NCBI GenBank assembly: GCA_024291935.2
Contig: CM044306.1
Span: 9,126,001-9,190,000 of the forward strand
Source of the DNA: Okapia johnstoni
Lineage: Eukaryota; Chordata; Mammalia; Artiodactyla; Giraffidae
Reading direction: 5' to 3'
DNA length: 64,000 bases
The notes under the pieces are model-generated. The model saw only the letters and a program-made list of their open reading frames with translations. It did not search any database and had not been told where the DNA came from. How positions within the stretch are numbered: position 1 is the first letter of the stretch; every line of letters starts with the position of its first letter. A program made the translations under genes and the position numbers. Shown here piece after piece: positions 39,101-54,100 of the stretch.

Positions 39101-42100
39101 CCCTCGGGGCTGGCCATGGTGGGTGCTGTACCCCGGCCCCGCCCCCCCAGGCCACGGTACCTCGAACTGCTGGCACTTCCGCCTCAGGATGCTGACCTCG
39201 TTGGCCTGCAGGGGCGCTACGTTCTGCTTCACCTGGATGGCCAGCTTCTTGGTGTTATTCCACTGCTCTGGCAGTTCCTGTGCACCAAAGGCCAAGGACC
39301 ACTCCCTTTTCTTCTCTTTTTAAAAATTTTCTAGTGTGAGATCATTACGGACTGATGGGGAGTTGCAAAAATATCACAGGGAGGGACTTCCCTGGTGGTC
39401 CAGCGGCTAAGACTCTGCAACCCCAAGGCAGGGTGCCTGGGTTCGATCCCTGGTCAGGGAACTAGATCCCACGTGCCACAACCAAAGATGCTGTGTGCTG
39501 CAACTAAGACCCATTGAGGCCAAATAATAAGTATTGGAAAAAAATAGCACAGAGAGTCCTGTGTGCCTCCCCATAGCCTTCTGCAGCGCTGGCATCTTAC
39601 ACAACGAAGGCTCGATAGCCAAGCCAGCATCGGATCCTGGGGTGTTTCTGTTAACAGATGATGGAACTTGTCGGTCTTTACCCTGTGTTTTAAGCTCAGT
39701 CCACGTGTGTGTGTCGTAGGCAGGTGTAGTCCTAGGCACTTTTGTCTCAGGTATCGGTTCCCATAACCCTCACCACAATCTACATACCTCGCTGTTCGTC
39801 ACCGCGAGGGAAGTGTCCTGTGTCAGCTCTTTGCATCAGCACCCACCCTGCATCCCCAACCTAGGCAGCCACTAACCTGTCTTCCATTCCTGTAGTTTTG
39901 TCATGTCAAGAGTGACTTTAGCAATCAGATGAAATTTTGTATTTTCCAAGTTCTCCACACGGGCAAATATGGTACTTGCCGTAAAACATTTTAAAGACAA
40001 AAATCCCAGCCCGTAAACTCTTTGCCCACAAACAGACATTGTTTCACTTTCTTCTACAATTAACTAACAGTCTTTGTTGGCGGTGGCATGGCTCAAACAT
40101 TTATCAGAAATTTTATCACCCCACTTGTCCCATCCATGGCCCCAGAGCTCCCGGGCCTGGCCACACACACTTCAAATCCTGTTCCTTACTGAGCCCTGGG
40201 CAGGGGGAAAAGGGGCCAAACACAAATTGCTCTAAAGCAGGGCCTGGGCAGTGGGAGAGGTCACCACAGCCACTCACACCATCCTGGCACACCCTCTGCT
40301 GTGGGTCTTGGGCACTGGCTGGGGTCAGTGTTTCCTGGCACAGGGAGTCAGGCCTGTGTGACCAGACAGAGTCAGGGCAGAGAAAGGGAGTGGGTAGACG
40401 CAGCCAGGTCCGGGAGGAGACAAAGCCCAGGGGGGTGGCTTGACCCTGCCTGCAGGGCCCACCCTCCATCCCTCCCTCCCCCTACCCACCCCAGCCGCAC
40501 ACAGCTGTTATGGCACCAACACTGACATCCTGCAAATCAGCTATAAGTGCTGGGCTTCTTTAAGTCCCTGCATCCCCTGCCGTGGCCCCTCTGCTGCATG
40601 GGCATAGAGCTGGCTGGGAGCCTTCTCCTCCAGGGAGCTGGTCTCTCTCTCAGCCTCGCTGCTGGCTTCTAATCTTGGCAGGACCTCTGCGGACCCCATT
40701 CTCGGTCCACCGTCCCTCATGCCCAGGCTCCTGCTGGGCTCAGGAGGAAGCGTGGGACATGAAAGCATTTTTTGTTTGTTTGTTTGTTTGTTTTGAAAGC
40801 ATTTCTAATCCATTGAAATGCCAACTAAACACAGGGACTATTCCTCTCCCACCCTTGGGAGGCAATCTCCCTGTCCCCTCGTCTCTGGAGAGCCTTGTCC
40901 TCCCACCCCGCCGTTCCCTGGGGATCTCAGGTCTAGAAGAGGAGGTTTGGCCCGCAGGCTCTGGGTCACAAGAGCCCGCCCTCCTCTGGCGCTGCCCTTC
41001 CAGGCTCCAGCTCACCCGACGGGGCATCCCAGACCCATCTACCTGCAGCTTCATGTGCGTCTCCTCGGGCATCTCCTCCCCATAGGACTTGAGCAGCTCG
41101 ATGGTCTGCTTCAGGGGCTCAAACATGTTGTCCGTGGCCATCTGCCTCTCCTTGACCTTCATCAGATGCCCCATCACTTCCACGAGGCCGTCATAATCCC
41201 CCTCTTTAACGGGCTTTGTTAAGCCCATCCTGGCAACTTTCATGAAGGCTTCCAGGTCCACGAGGCTGGTGGTTGAGAGGCCGCATGTGATGGGTGCCCC
41301 CCTCCAGGGGAGGGCCGTGTCCCTGCCTGCCCGGCACCCCATGTTTCACTAGCTCAAGTGGTCGGCGAGTCCCGGGTAGGGTCACATCTCAGGGTGGCCT
41401 TTGTGGGGCCTCCTGGACGGAAGAGCGGGATTACACATTCTCGGGGCTCCTGGCCCCTCCCAGCCCACCACTGCCTGTAACTGCACAGGTACAACCCTCG
41501 AGTTTCATGCCAGGCTTCCCTACCCAACTCGGGGCTCCTAAAGGATTCCTTGGCACCTGTTGGTCAGACACGGTAAGTGCCCAGTAAAGCAGCAACGACT
41601 GAGGGACCAGGGCCCCCACTCCCTGCCAGGTGACACCTTCCTGCTGGGACCCACCCTCCGTGGGGCCACTGGTCTCTAAACCTGACCTTCAGCTCCACAC
41701 CCGGCTGGCTGGGAGTCCTGGCACAGGGCTCTCTGGGGTGTGGTCAGCGTCAGGCCAGTGGGGGTGGGAGTGGGCCCGGGGCCATGGTCCTGGTGCCCAC
41801 CTGTTGATGACGTGGTTGCTCAGGTGCCGCTTGAACATGAGGCTCCAGCGCTTGATGGTGTTGAGGAGGGCCTGCTTGAAGGGGCGGCAGTCACACTGCA
41901 GCCAGCCGTTGAACACCTTGGTGTTGTCACACTTGGACACCTCCTCATATAGCTTCTCGTAGGAGTCGATCTGGGAGGCAAGGACCCGCTTAGCTGTTGG
42001 GCTGCTGCGGTGGGGCCAGCACAGCGCGTGGGAGCAGGGGAGGCCCTCACAACGCACTACTTTCCTTCTCCCAGCCCCAGCTGACAGCCCCTGAGGCCCA

Positions 42101-45100
42101 GAAGTCTATCTCCGATGTGGGTTACAGGCTGTCAGAAAGGGACATCACTGGGCAAGGCCAGCAGGGCTTCTGAAGGAGGGCACAACTAAAGTTCCAAGGG
42201 GTGTGAGGGGTCCCAGGTGCCCACGGGGCATCCTTAACTCATCCAGCTTTGTGCTGCTGCCTGTCCTCAAGGCTCTCAAGATTTGCAGCCAGCTGTCCCC
42301 CTACTGTTGTGGGAGAGACTGTGTCCCCCACCCCAAGCATCTCCCCTGTGGCTGGGCCACCATCACCGAGCTTCAGGAAAAGACATGAAGGTCTGTAAAC
42401 TCATTACGTTTTCTCGTGTTCTAATGTATATATATTTTGGCCACTCCATGCGTTTTGAGGGATCTTAGTTCTCTGACCTGGGAGCAAACCCAGGAAGAGC
42501 CAAGTCCTAACTGCCAGACCACCAGGAAATTCCCATCATGCTCTACATTCCTGATGCTTTGGCATTGGGTGGCCTTGCTGACCCTGGAGGGACAAGTCCA
42601 CCCCTGTCACAGGCTGGCTCATTCCTAGAGATGGCATAAAACCCCCCTGTGCAGGACCATGACTTTCATGTGCAAACAACGAACCAGAGTCCACACCCCA
42701 ATTTTTACCACCCGCTCTCACACTTTAGGCCACTGTCCACCTGCCCGGATATCACCCCAGGGGGCCACGTACCTGGGCAACCTGAGACAGCCCATAGACC
42801 CCGGGGTCACTGAAATGATTCAAACGAGCCCATCCGAAGCCGGCTTGCCCTGCCTTGCTTGTTCCTTCCCAGGAGGACCCTAGCACGAGTTCTCAGTCAC
42901 GCTTTCCCCTCGTTCTCTGTCTCCTGACACTGGTGCCCCGCTGGTGACACCCGTGGCCTGGAGTGCCCCCTCCTCTCGGGAGCTGTGGGTCACAAACCCT
43001 CTTTGCATGGTGGCTGTCTGCTGGTCTGTTGGCCTCTCCATACTTGAATAATAATAAAACCTATGTTTAAAAAAACGTTCACCCGAGTCTTCAATCAAAG
43101 CCAGTGCCCCTCCACAGCAGTGGGGGTGAGGAGGGAGTGGTTGATTCCAGAAGCGAGAAAACCAGTGGGCAAGGTCCACGCGTACCTGCTGCTGGAACTG
43201 GGTGAGGGTGGGCGGTGTCTTGGGGAGGGTCTCCTCAGCTCGGCCGTCCAAGTCCTCCCGGCTGATGGCACGCCCGTAAATGAGGAAGCTCTTCATGAAC
43301 TCCTGGGGGTCGTCCGTCCACAGGTAGGAGTAGCGCTCGAAGGAGTCCTGGTACTCCTCGGCTTCCTTCATGGCGCTGATGACCAGGTTGGACATCTCCT
43401 CCCGCATCTCTATGAGGTCCGTCATGTCTTCCAGGTCGGTCTGCAGTCAGGCAGCAGGGGAATAGACGGGTGAGGGCTTTGCCCCGTGGTCTCCCTGACC
43501 TGGAGAGCGGCTCCCTGTTGGTTCAAGTGTCGCTAACCTCCCGAGATGAGAGGAGGGGACACTTGCCTGTTGACCACGTTCTCCCACGTGAAGGTACGCC
43601 GGACATGACTTTTTGCCTGGCAGACCCCAGGACGACTCACCCATAACTTCATTCATTTTGTAGTTACTCACCTGCTGTGTGCATGCAGTGGGAGGGGCAC
43701 TGGGAGTGTGGACAGTCCAGGACTGGGGTCACAGGTTTATCAGTAAATCAAAAACTGAGTTGTCATGACTCCCATCCTTGTATTCACAAGTTTATCAGTA
43801 CATCAAAAACTGAGTGGTCATGACTCATCCTTGTATTCAGGTGTAGTGGGCAGGAGGTTGGGGGACGCCCTCTGAGGAAGTGATCGCTGGCCTGAGAGCT
43901 GATGGACGGGAGGCAAAGAGCAAGAGAAACAGCAAAGGGCCTGCGCTGAGAGGAGGCATGTGTTTGAGGAGCTGAGTGAAGACCACATGGACGGCTGCAG
44001 CAGGAGCACGGGAGGCCCCGGCTGGACAGGGCCTTTTGCATTTCAAGAGACAGAAAACGCAATCCAAATTGGTCTTAGCGAAAAGGTATCGATTTGCTCC
44101 CGTAACTGGAAAATCTCAAGGTGGAGGGTGTGTATTAAACATGTTTTTTCAAGTTTCTATGTCTTAAGAAGTATTCTTGCCTAGAGAATCCCACGGACAG
44201 AGGCGCCTGGGAGGCAGCAGTCCATAGGGTCACACAGAGTCAGACGTGACTAAAGTGACTATACAGCAGTAGTAAGAAGTTTTGGCATCTTAAAAAATCT
44301 TGCTGGGGATTCCCTGGCAGTCCAGTGGTTAAGGGCTCAGCACTCTCACTGTTGCAGGCCCGGGTTCGATCCCTGTTAAGGGAACTAAAAATCCCACAAG
44401 ATGCCTGGTGTGGTGCAAAAAAAAAAAAAAAAGAAATCTTGCTGGCTGGGGAGAGACTGCCCCCCACAGGGCCAGCCACTTCTAAGAGAGCAAAGGGCTG
44501 GGATGGGGGCACGCCTTTCTTGTGCAAACCAGCCAAACGCCCAATCACCTCCTTCATCTAACCAACCCTCATATCCCAAGCCCATGTTCCCCCTGCTCCA
44601 TCACCCCAGCGCCAGGTACCAGATAACAGGAGATGACCCCGGGGCCTGTCCGGAGCAGTTTCCCCAGCCCTACAAGCCTCTGGCCTGGGCTTCCCGCCAT
44701 CCTCCTCCTGCCTCCCGACCAAACCTGCTGCTCCCCACTTCGCCCCTGCGTGGCTGGCCTCGCCTCTCCTTTCTTGAGGAGCTGTGAGCAACATTGTTTT
44801 CTATCAGCGGCACTGACCACTAATAAATTAAAATGTTACAAATGAGACCGGGGGGTGGGGTGTGTGTGCACAGCTTGGGGTGTGGCCAGGTCACCGGGAC
44901 CCTTACTCTGCCTTGCTCTGTTCTGCTACATCATGCGAGGACCCCAGGGAGGGTGGAGGAGCCCCAGAGGTGCGGCCCTTCAGATTCTAGAGCCACATGT
45001 CGGGCTCTGGCTCTCGTCGGCCTGTGTTGGGTCCCACATGTCTGTGCCTGAGTGGATCGCTAGTGTTGTGGTTCACTCTGATCTAAGCTCCAGAGCAGTT

Positions 45101-48100
45101 CACTGTGTGCACTTGGGCCTGGAATGCCACCTCTGTGTGGCTCAGGAATCCTCAAACCGTTCTCTCTGCCTGGGAATCTCCTCCCATCCTTCAAGACTCA
45201 GAATGTAGGTCAGCTGCTCTGGGAAGCTGTCCTTAACCTGGCCAGGTATTTCCTCCTGTCCTCACGTCACTACACGCACGTGCGCAAATACCTGTCCCTG
45301 ACAGCACAGAGCATCTTGCTGGAAATGTTTGTTATTGCAAATAATACATACCCGTCATCAAGAAGTTCAAACAAGGCAGAGGCATATGAAATAAAAAGCC
45401 CCCTTTATGTCCCCTGTCCTTCCCCCCTCCCTCGCCCCCATCCTGTTTCCCAGAAGGGAGCACTCTTGACAGTTTGGAGTGTGTCCTTAGGAAGACAGGC
45501 TTTTGTTTGCTTAAATGAATGAAATCACATTCTAAACATATTCTGCAGCTTTATAAACACTTGATAACACGTCACGAGCCTCCTTCCATCCCAGGCTCCC
45601 TTTTGTGACTCATTTAGATGCCTTTGTCTGGATGGGCCTGAAGCTACTGAAGGACTCCTGTATTTGATGGCCATTTAGGTCTTTTCCAATGTTTGTTTAA
45701 CTGCGCCACAAACCATGCTCCAACAAGCACACCTTCTTAGACCTCCCCCTTCAGGGAGGCTGAATTTCCCCCGCCTTTGCATCCCCAGGATCTGATCTGT
45801 GTTTTATGTCGTGGGTGGGTATTTAATGCATTCAGAGCAAACGGGTGTGGGAGCCAGTGGAAGGCACATTTGTCAAAGAGCCTGCGTGCTCAGAGGATCA
45901 CAGACTGTAAATTACGGGAGGAGGAAAATAGCAGGAAGTGGGGCGGGAAAGCACACTTGGCGTCTTGTGGGTGGGGAGGTGTTGAGGGAATGAAAAGCAG
46001 GTCAACCAAGGACAGGTCCACTCTAGGGAGAGAAATCCGGGCCACCGTCCTCGGGGAACCCCTGGGCTCCTCATCACACACGGGACCACCACCATGAAAC
46101 ATACATACACGACCAAGTGCTGCCACACCAGGAAGGCAATTCTGACCCTGGGTAGCAGTTGGTGGCAGGGAAAGTGGTGGGGCTGTTAACAAAGCCCAGA
46201 CTGACCTTATAGTGCATCCTGCCCTTGGCCAGTCTGGGGATGAGCTTGGCTGCGTTGTAGATGTCGGTGACCAGGCTCCCGATTAGCGCCAGGAAGCCTC
46301 GGTCCCCACCCACCTCTAGGGATGGATTGAAGACCAGCCCGTCGTCCTCCAGCTCCATGCGGACCTCGAACAGCGGCGCGATGCTCTCCTGAAACAGGGC
46401 ATTACGGGGTCAAGGCCCTGCCCTTAGCTAACCGTTCTCGATGCCTGATGTTCACCCAGGCACCAAACAAGGTCTAGGGCTGGCTCTGCTGGCTGGGACC
46501 GCTACAGAGAGCACACTCCCCACCAAGGGCCCGTGAGCAAGAACTGTGCGGCCAAATGCAGCACCACCAGGCCAAACGCAGTCTGGGCTTCCAAGCCGGA
46601 TGGAGCAGCAATGACCCAGTGCCGAGGAGACCCACTACCTGCGTTCAAGCCCATTTCTGCTACCGACCAGCTGCGTGGTCTCAGGAGAGAACCTCGATGT
46701 TGTTTCCCATGTAAAATGAGCAGAGTCGTTTCAAGAACAGAGGCAGTTGTTGTCCTCATCTCTTTGGGTTGCCATGGAGATTAGATGGATAGTTAACATA
46801 CAGAGCGTGTGGGGTGGGGGCAGGGGAGATCCCAGCCAGGCAGGATGGCCTCTGCTAAGCTCCAGAAAGGACAAGCCTCATGTTCCTCAGAGGTCCTGTT
46901 TACAAAGCGGGCACACCGTAACCCTGTCTGTTCCTGGATCCTCCTTGTGAGGTTGCAGATCCTAGGTGTGGTCTTGTGTGTCAGAGGACAGGATGGAGCC
47001 TGCCCAATGCACCAATAAATCTTAAGAGTGCAGGCCGAGGCCTACGGGTGCTTGGGACCTGCTCCACGGCCACTAACCTTCCTTCAGATGTAGTCCACAC
47101 TGGCCCTGCGGGTGGCCAGCTCAGGAGCCCCCCAGCTCTATGACTGGGGGAGGGTCTGCTCTAGTGCCTGAGTGAGCTAAGTGGGAGAAGTCAGCTGTCA
47201 GGAACTCAGTTGAGCAGACTTTTCTTGAGCCTCTGTCTCGGGGGGCCACTCCTGCTGGTTGACTGCTTGCAAATACATAGCCTCCCTGGGATGTTTTAAG
47301 AAGGACACTGTTATCAGGGCCTCATCACCCGTTTGACTGTGACTGCTCTCTTTGTAGTGATAAATACTACACATTGGCTACCTTCATTGCTGATATTGCA
47401 TTGCTATACCTTGCTTGCTGAGTCTTTGTTGTTGTTTGGTCACTAAGTCGTGTCTGACTCATTTGTGACCCCATGGATTGTAGCCCGTCAGGCTCCTCTG
47501 TCCATGAGATTTCCCAGGCAAGGATACTGGAGTGGGTTGCCATTTCCTTCTCCAAGGGATCTTCCCCACCCGGGGGTCGAACCCACATCTCCTGCATTGG
47601 CAGACAGATTCTTTACCACTGAGCCACCAGGGAAGCCCTTGGTGAGCCCTACAGCTAGTAATGCCGTCTACTTTCACCAACAGACTCTGGGGTCTGTTGA
47701 TGCTCTGGTGACAACCGCCCCCTGCAACTGTGTCAGGGCATCTCACTGTGGTGCCCACCACCCTCTCCTGAGAATGAGCTGAGTGGGCTGGGTCTCCGAT
47801 CTTGCCCTCCTGGGCAGTATCCAAAGTCACTTGGGAGCCCCTGTAGTGAAAAAGACACGGGCAGGGCACAGCTCAGGGAGGACAGGCCAGAATGCAATTA
47901 ACCAGCAAACCCACTCTGCTGACCTGGTTTAAGCTTCTGTTCGATTTGGCAGAGGGTGGAGAGGGCTGGTGGATGATGCTGCCAAGAGGAGGGCACATCC
48001 CACCCCCAGTAAACGTGAGGAGGGGCCAGGGGCACCTGCTTTTCCTCACCCAGCAGCAACATAGGTCATCTTGGCTCTGTGGCTGTGTGCTTAGCCCATT

Positions 48101-51100
48101 TATGCTGCAGCACATTCAGGGTGACCAGATGTCCTGGGGTGCAGGACTTTCAGATTTGAAATCAGGATAAGCTGGTCACCCTGGGAAGATTTTAATAAGT
48201 CTGTTGTTTCATCAGGAAACCAGATTATAGATTCCAATGTAAACCTTGTCTCATATTTATAATACATATGTATGTATACACAATGATATGTATACTCAGT
48301 GATGCTTTATTGCGACTGTGCTGCTAAGTACGGTTATCATCCTGATTTTACACACTCTCATCAGCCTTTTTGGAGAAGGAAATGGCAACCCACTCCAGTA
48401 TTCTTGCCTGGAGAATCCCATGAACACAGGAACCTGGTGGGCTACAGTCCATGGGGTCACAAAGAGTCGGACACGACTGAGTGACTAACACATGTATACA
48501 CATATACATAAATTTCACATCTGTCACTTACATCTACAACCATGTTGTCCATCAGGTAATTTAGAGACTTGCGAATGAATTGGTAAAATTCATCTAAGAC
48601 CATGCTGTCAATGTAGTTGACGTAACCCTTCCAGGACTGGCTTGTTGTATCCGCTCTGAAGAGTTCTGCATTTTCCTGCAAACAGAGCCACATGGTTGAT
48701 TGCTGTTTCACTGGGTCTACCCGTTCCCTCTTTAGTCCATTTATCAAATGACTTTCTGGACTACCCTTGTCCTCGCTCACACACTTCACACACAGAGGTC
48801 TGATTTTGGCTTCCTGAATGTGCCAGGCTCTTCCTATGTCTAGGCTGCTCCTTCCCATTCATGCCAGGTTTGGTCTTCTTCTCCTTGACCTTCCTTGATC
48901 ATCACCCTCATTCATCTCAGGTTTGGCTCCTGTCCCTGCCCCCCACCTGCGTTCCCTCTAGTGAGCCATTATTCGTGCCTGTGTTGGCACAGATGACAAT
49001 GCTGAATTGTTTTGTTTGTCTTTGATCTGTACCTCCCCTTGATGCCAAGCATCGCGAGGACAGGAATTGACTGTGCTTTACACCATTATACCTCCAGCAC
49101 TAAGCCGAGTGTCTGGAGCAGAGCAGGAGCTGGTGGATGGATGGATGAGTGAACAGTTGGGTGGATGAGTGGGTGATTGGATGGATGAATGGGTGGGTTG
49201 ATGGTTGAATGAGAAATGGATGGGTGAATGGTATATGGATGGGTGGATGGATAGTTGAATGGGTGGGTGGGTGGGTGGGTGGGTGGGTGGGTAGATGAAT
49301 CTATAAGACACCAAGAGCTACAAGGAAACACGAAGATGAACATGACCCAGTCTGTACCTTCAGGCAGTTATATTCTAACAGGGAAGAGAAGACACAGGCT
49401 TAAATAGCTTCAGTGTAAGGTAGAAAACAATGGTTCACATGACTATTATGGGAGTCGAGGACTCTAGCAAACATATGTGATGACAAAGCCTCTTCCTTAC
49501 CCTGAGCCAGATTTCTCTCTCCTGTATTGTTTCCAATACATCTGGGAGTGTTAACAGGTTAATCAGTTAACTCTTTCAAGTAACGTTTTTGCAGTTTAAC
49601 ATGTTAATTTACTGGGACCTTCTGGCACCAGGGCAAAGGAAAAGGACCTGGAAACAAAATATTTCTTGGCCTAGTCAAGTCACTCCAGGGGGTAATGACT
49701 TTCTGAGCAATGACTTGACCATAAGAACAGCTCAGCAGACCCTCCTCCTTCAAGGTGGCCTGCTGGCCCCAGATTCAGCTACCCCCAGGGACCCTGTAGA
49801 AATATGTCACTTGTCCACACTGATTTATGTAGGGGGAGGAGGCTCTGACATCCTTAGAGGAGGACAGACATGTGACCAGAGGATCAGGCTTCCAGGTGAG
49901 CAGTCAGCAGAGTCTGCTGTTATAAAATCAGACTCCTGGATTAAAGGTTGCAGACATCTGACGATTTATGATACCTTCAGCCCCCTCCCCACCCTGCTCC
50001 TTCCTCCCGGCTACTGAAAGCACGTGGGCTCTCTAAGGCCCTCCTGGGCATCTCCTCACCGTGACCATGGCCTGGATCTTCAGGCCAGCATCCTTGACTG
50101 CGGTGTAGCGCTTGCTGAGGTTGGCCATCCTCCCATCCAAGTCTAACAGGGCCTCTTTCTTGTTGTCCTTCCTTTCAAACATCGGGTTGGCTGACCAGTC
50201 CTGGAGGGAAAACATGAGCAGGAGAAAAGTGCCTGTAGACAAAGCTTCCAGTCTCACTCCTTCCCAATACCCCTTTGAGAGTAAGTGTCCCCGCCCCAGG
50301 TGGGCCTCACAGAGGCTGAAGGACCGCCAAGCACTGTTAGACAGTCTCCAATGATGCGACTCAAAACTAACAGGGGTCTTGCGGGACCACAGAGAGACCC
50401 CTGGGCATTTCCCCCAATCAGGCCTGGAAGGGGCCTTCCTAGGGAAAGCAGTATCTGACCGTCTCATCAGGAACCACAGGAGCCAGAGGTGAGGGGACAT
50501 GCGGCTGGATCCAGAGATGTGTGTGAAGATGCTCAGCGTCCAGGACAAAAGGGACACAAGGGAGAGAATAAGTGACTGGAGGAAGTGCCTGGGGACTGGG
50601 GAAACGCTGTTGTTTTCAGATTGAAAGCACCTTGTGAATCCAGGGAACATTAACAAAAGGAGACATATGTCTGGACACACTCTGGTGATGTGTCTGAGCC
50701 CTGATTATGACCAAGGACTCTATCCACCTCTGGTCAGAGAGAACAGGGACAGCAAAGGAGAGTCGTACCACCATCAGGTTTTTCAACGTTGTGGCTACGA
50801 GATGGGGTGGCTGCAGCCTGAACTGTGTCTCCCTCCAGATTTATATGTTGAAGTCCTAATCTCTAACACTCAGGATGTTACTGCATTTGAGAGAGGGCCT
50901 TTAAAGAGGTTGATTCAGATGAGGTCATTAAGATGGGTTTTAATCCAATACCACTGGTGTCCTTATAAGAGGAAGTTAGAACACAGAGAAACTGTGGTAT
51001 TGAAGACTCTTGAGTGTCCCTTGGACTGCAAGGAGATCAAACCAGTCAATCCTCAAGGAAATCAGTCCTGAATATCCATTGGAAGGACTGATGCTGAAGC

Positions 51101-54100
51101 TGAAACTCCAATACTTTGGCCACCTGATGCAAAGAGCTGACTCATTGGAAAAGACCCTGATGCTGGGAAAGATTGAAGGCAGGAGGAGAGGGGGACAACA
51201 GAAGATGAGATGGTTGGATGGTATCACCGACTCGATGGACATGAGTTTGAGCAAGCTCCCGGAGTTGGTGATGGACAGGGAAGCCTGGCATGCTGCAGTC
51301 CAAGGGGTTACAAAGAATCAGACACGACTGAGTGACTGAACTGAACTGAAGAGGACACAGGGAGAAGACAGCTGTCTACAAGCCCAGGAAATAGGCCTCA
51401 GGAGGAACCAACGCTGCTAACACCTTGATCTTGAACTTCTCACCTTCACAACTGTGAGACAATAAATTTCTGCTGTGTAAGCTGCCCAGTCTCTGGTCCT
51501 TTGCTATGGTGGCCAGAGCAGATGAATATAGAGATCTTTCTAGACTACGGAAAGAAAAGAACCATATCAAAAAATCCTTTACTTGGACAAGCTAGGTGAG
51601 ATCCAAAGAAAGACTTTTGGACAAGCAAGGACTCAGAAAGCAGGTAATCAACACATCTTTTCTGAGGCAATGACTTGAGGAAATAGTCTGATCAAATGAA
51701 AACTGAATCAGAAAAAACAATCAGAAAAAAAGGGGGGTGAGCAGTGGCTTTTGCCTACAATTTATTGAGTTACATCTAAGTGGATGGTGATGAAATGAAT
51801 GTGAACTATAATGTAGGAGAGTTTCATACCGAGATAAGCCAAAGAATGTCTCAACACAGATGAGATGCTTTCTAATGAACAGGTTATGATGGCCCGTGGC
51901 ATGTGTCTGCAGATTCAGGCATTGATGACAAACCATGTTGGGGGGGTGCCAGGGAAGGCTGTCCGCCAGTTTCCTGGATCGGGCTTGAGAGAAAGGACCT
52001 GTGCTGCTCTGCATTGAATGATGAACATGTTCCCAGCAGGAATGAGTCTTAGCACCTCTTCCCTGACCCCACCCTCATTCCTGGTATCCGCCTGGAAGAG
52101 GGTGCTGCCCCCACATTTGCTGAGCTCGACAGAACCAAATGGAATGGAACTCTGCAGAGGGACCTGGGGCTTTTCTGCCCTGGGGCCACCCTGATGTCAC
52201 CATTCTGTGGCCCCAAGCCTCACCCAGCAGGTCCCTGCTGCCCTTTACGTGAGCATCTCCAAGGGGCCTGTTTCCCCAGGACTCTCTCCCAGGTCCCTAT
52301 TTAAGCCCCACTCTGGGGCTTCCCAGGTGGCACCTGGGACCCGCCTGCCAATGAAAGAGACATAAGAGGCTCGAGTTTGATCCCTGGGTGGGGAAGATCC
52401 TTCGGAGGAGGGCACAACCATGCACCCAGCATTCTCGCTGGGAGAATCCCATGCACAGGGGAGCCTGGTGGGCTATGGTCCACAGGGTCGCAGAGTTGGA
52501 CACGACTGAAGTGACTTAGCACACATATGCACGCTGTGCTCTGCAGGTTACTCACCTTCATGGCCTGGGAAATCCCCTCTACGTTTTGCTTTGCTTTTTG
52601 AATTCTGTTCTGCAAGTTGTGCAGAATTTCTCTCATCTCTTGAATATATTCAAAGACACCTGAAAGAGAAGCATGAAGGGATCTTACAAAAGGGGCGATC
52701 GAGCAAAGCCTGACTTGACAATCATTACTGTGACCCAGCTCTGGGCGAGTCCTTCTGCCTCTCGGAGCCTGAAGCAGAGGAAACGGTGGAGAACTTCCAG
52801 AAAGGGAGCGCTGAGGGGTAGCACACGTGGCTTGGCCCTTTGGAATCAGGACCTTCCCACCCACGAGTGGGCGGATCACTGATCCCATGAGAACTCCAGA
52901 TGCTCAACGGGTTGGACCCCCCCATCCGTCCCTCTCAACCAAGTTTAACTCAAGGGGAAACAGATATTGCCTTCACACCTTCGCCATTCCAGAACAGTGT
53001 TGTCTCAGCGTTCAGTAATTTGACATCTATTGCTTCCAATTCTGACTTTATCAGTGGAAATTCTACGTCCTTCACGGTGGTCTTTATCTGCAAAACAAGG
53101 GCTACAGTTTCAGGGCATTTGTTCCAAATGCAAGCAGATTAACTCTTAATCACTTATGTTATGAGATAGAAAGAGGAGGAAATTCACTAATGCAAAAACA
53201 ATGTGTATATAATCCAAAACTTAAAAAATTTGGCTTGTGCTCAGTTGCTTCAGTCATGTCCAACTCTTTATGACTCTGTGGACTGTAGCCCGCCAGGCTC
53301 CTCTGTCCATAGGATTCTCCAGGCAAGAATGCTGGAGTGAGTTGCCACACCCTCCGCCAGGGGATGTTCCCAACCCAGGGATAGAACCCGAGTCTCTGCA
53401 TTGTAGGCAGATTCTCTGCCACTCAATCACCAGGGAAGCTTAGAATCATAAAAAAGGAAATCAGAGGAATACACACTGGTAACTGAGACGTTTCTGGGGC
53501 ATTTCTCAGAATATCGCCTGGGCCGTGATCTAAGGCTTGAAATGTGATTATACAGAGGAGGTCCAGGATCTGTGGAAAAATCATTCCACTAGTTAAAGCA
53601 TCAGAGTGAACTGCAGGGGAGGTTCCACACAGGCTTGATCTGGAGCTGCCCCAAGCTAAGAAATTCATGTAACGCTTGAAAGCATCAATTCACAGAATAG
53701 AAAAACAGATGGAGGGTGTACACATTTTTAAATATCAATTATTCTTTTAAATAGTAAGTACCATTTGTGCTTCAGAATATTGTCCTATCTGGTAACATTC
53801 TGATTTACACTAAGGTTTTCAAGGATAGGTCTACTCTATAAAGTGAGGGATGTGCATTAAAATTAAATCGCATGTTAGATGCTGTTTGCCTTTCACAATA
53901 ACCCTTTACATATACTTAGTACTTTAAATGGTGCCCCCTCCCACCCATGTCCTCCTTTTCAAACAATTAACTCCTAGAAAAGGTACAGTATGGGCAGAGA
54001 AATAGAGCTTAATGGCTGTTACCAGTGGAAACCAGACATAAGTAAGAGAGATCAGAAAGCGGGTCAATGTGAAATTTTGATTCCATTTATCAACCTTTGG

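Noticed and set aside
50033..50680. 215-codon minus-strand frame around exon w10 as a longer exon
   Set aside because: Only 50060-50200 matches the family; the frame continues into the intron past a clear acceptor AG at 50201-50202.
51010..51339. Open frame with reverse-transcriptase C-terminal motifs as a gene
   Set aside because: It is the 3' end of a 5'-truncated BovB LINE, not a host gene or an active element.
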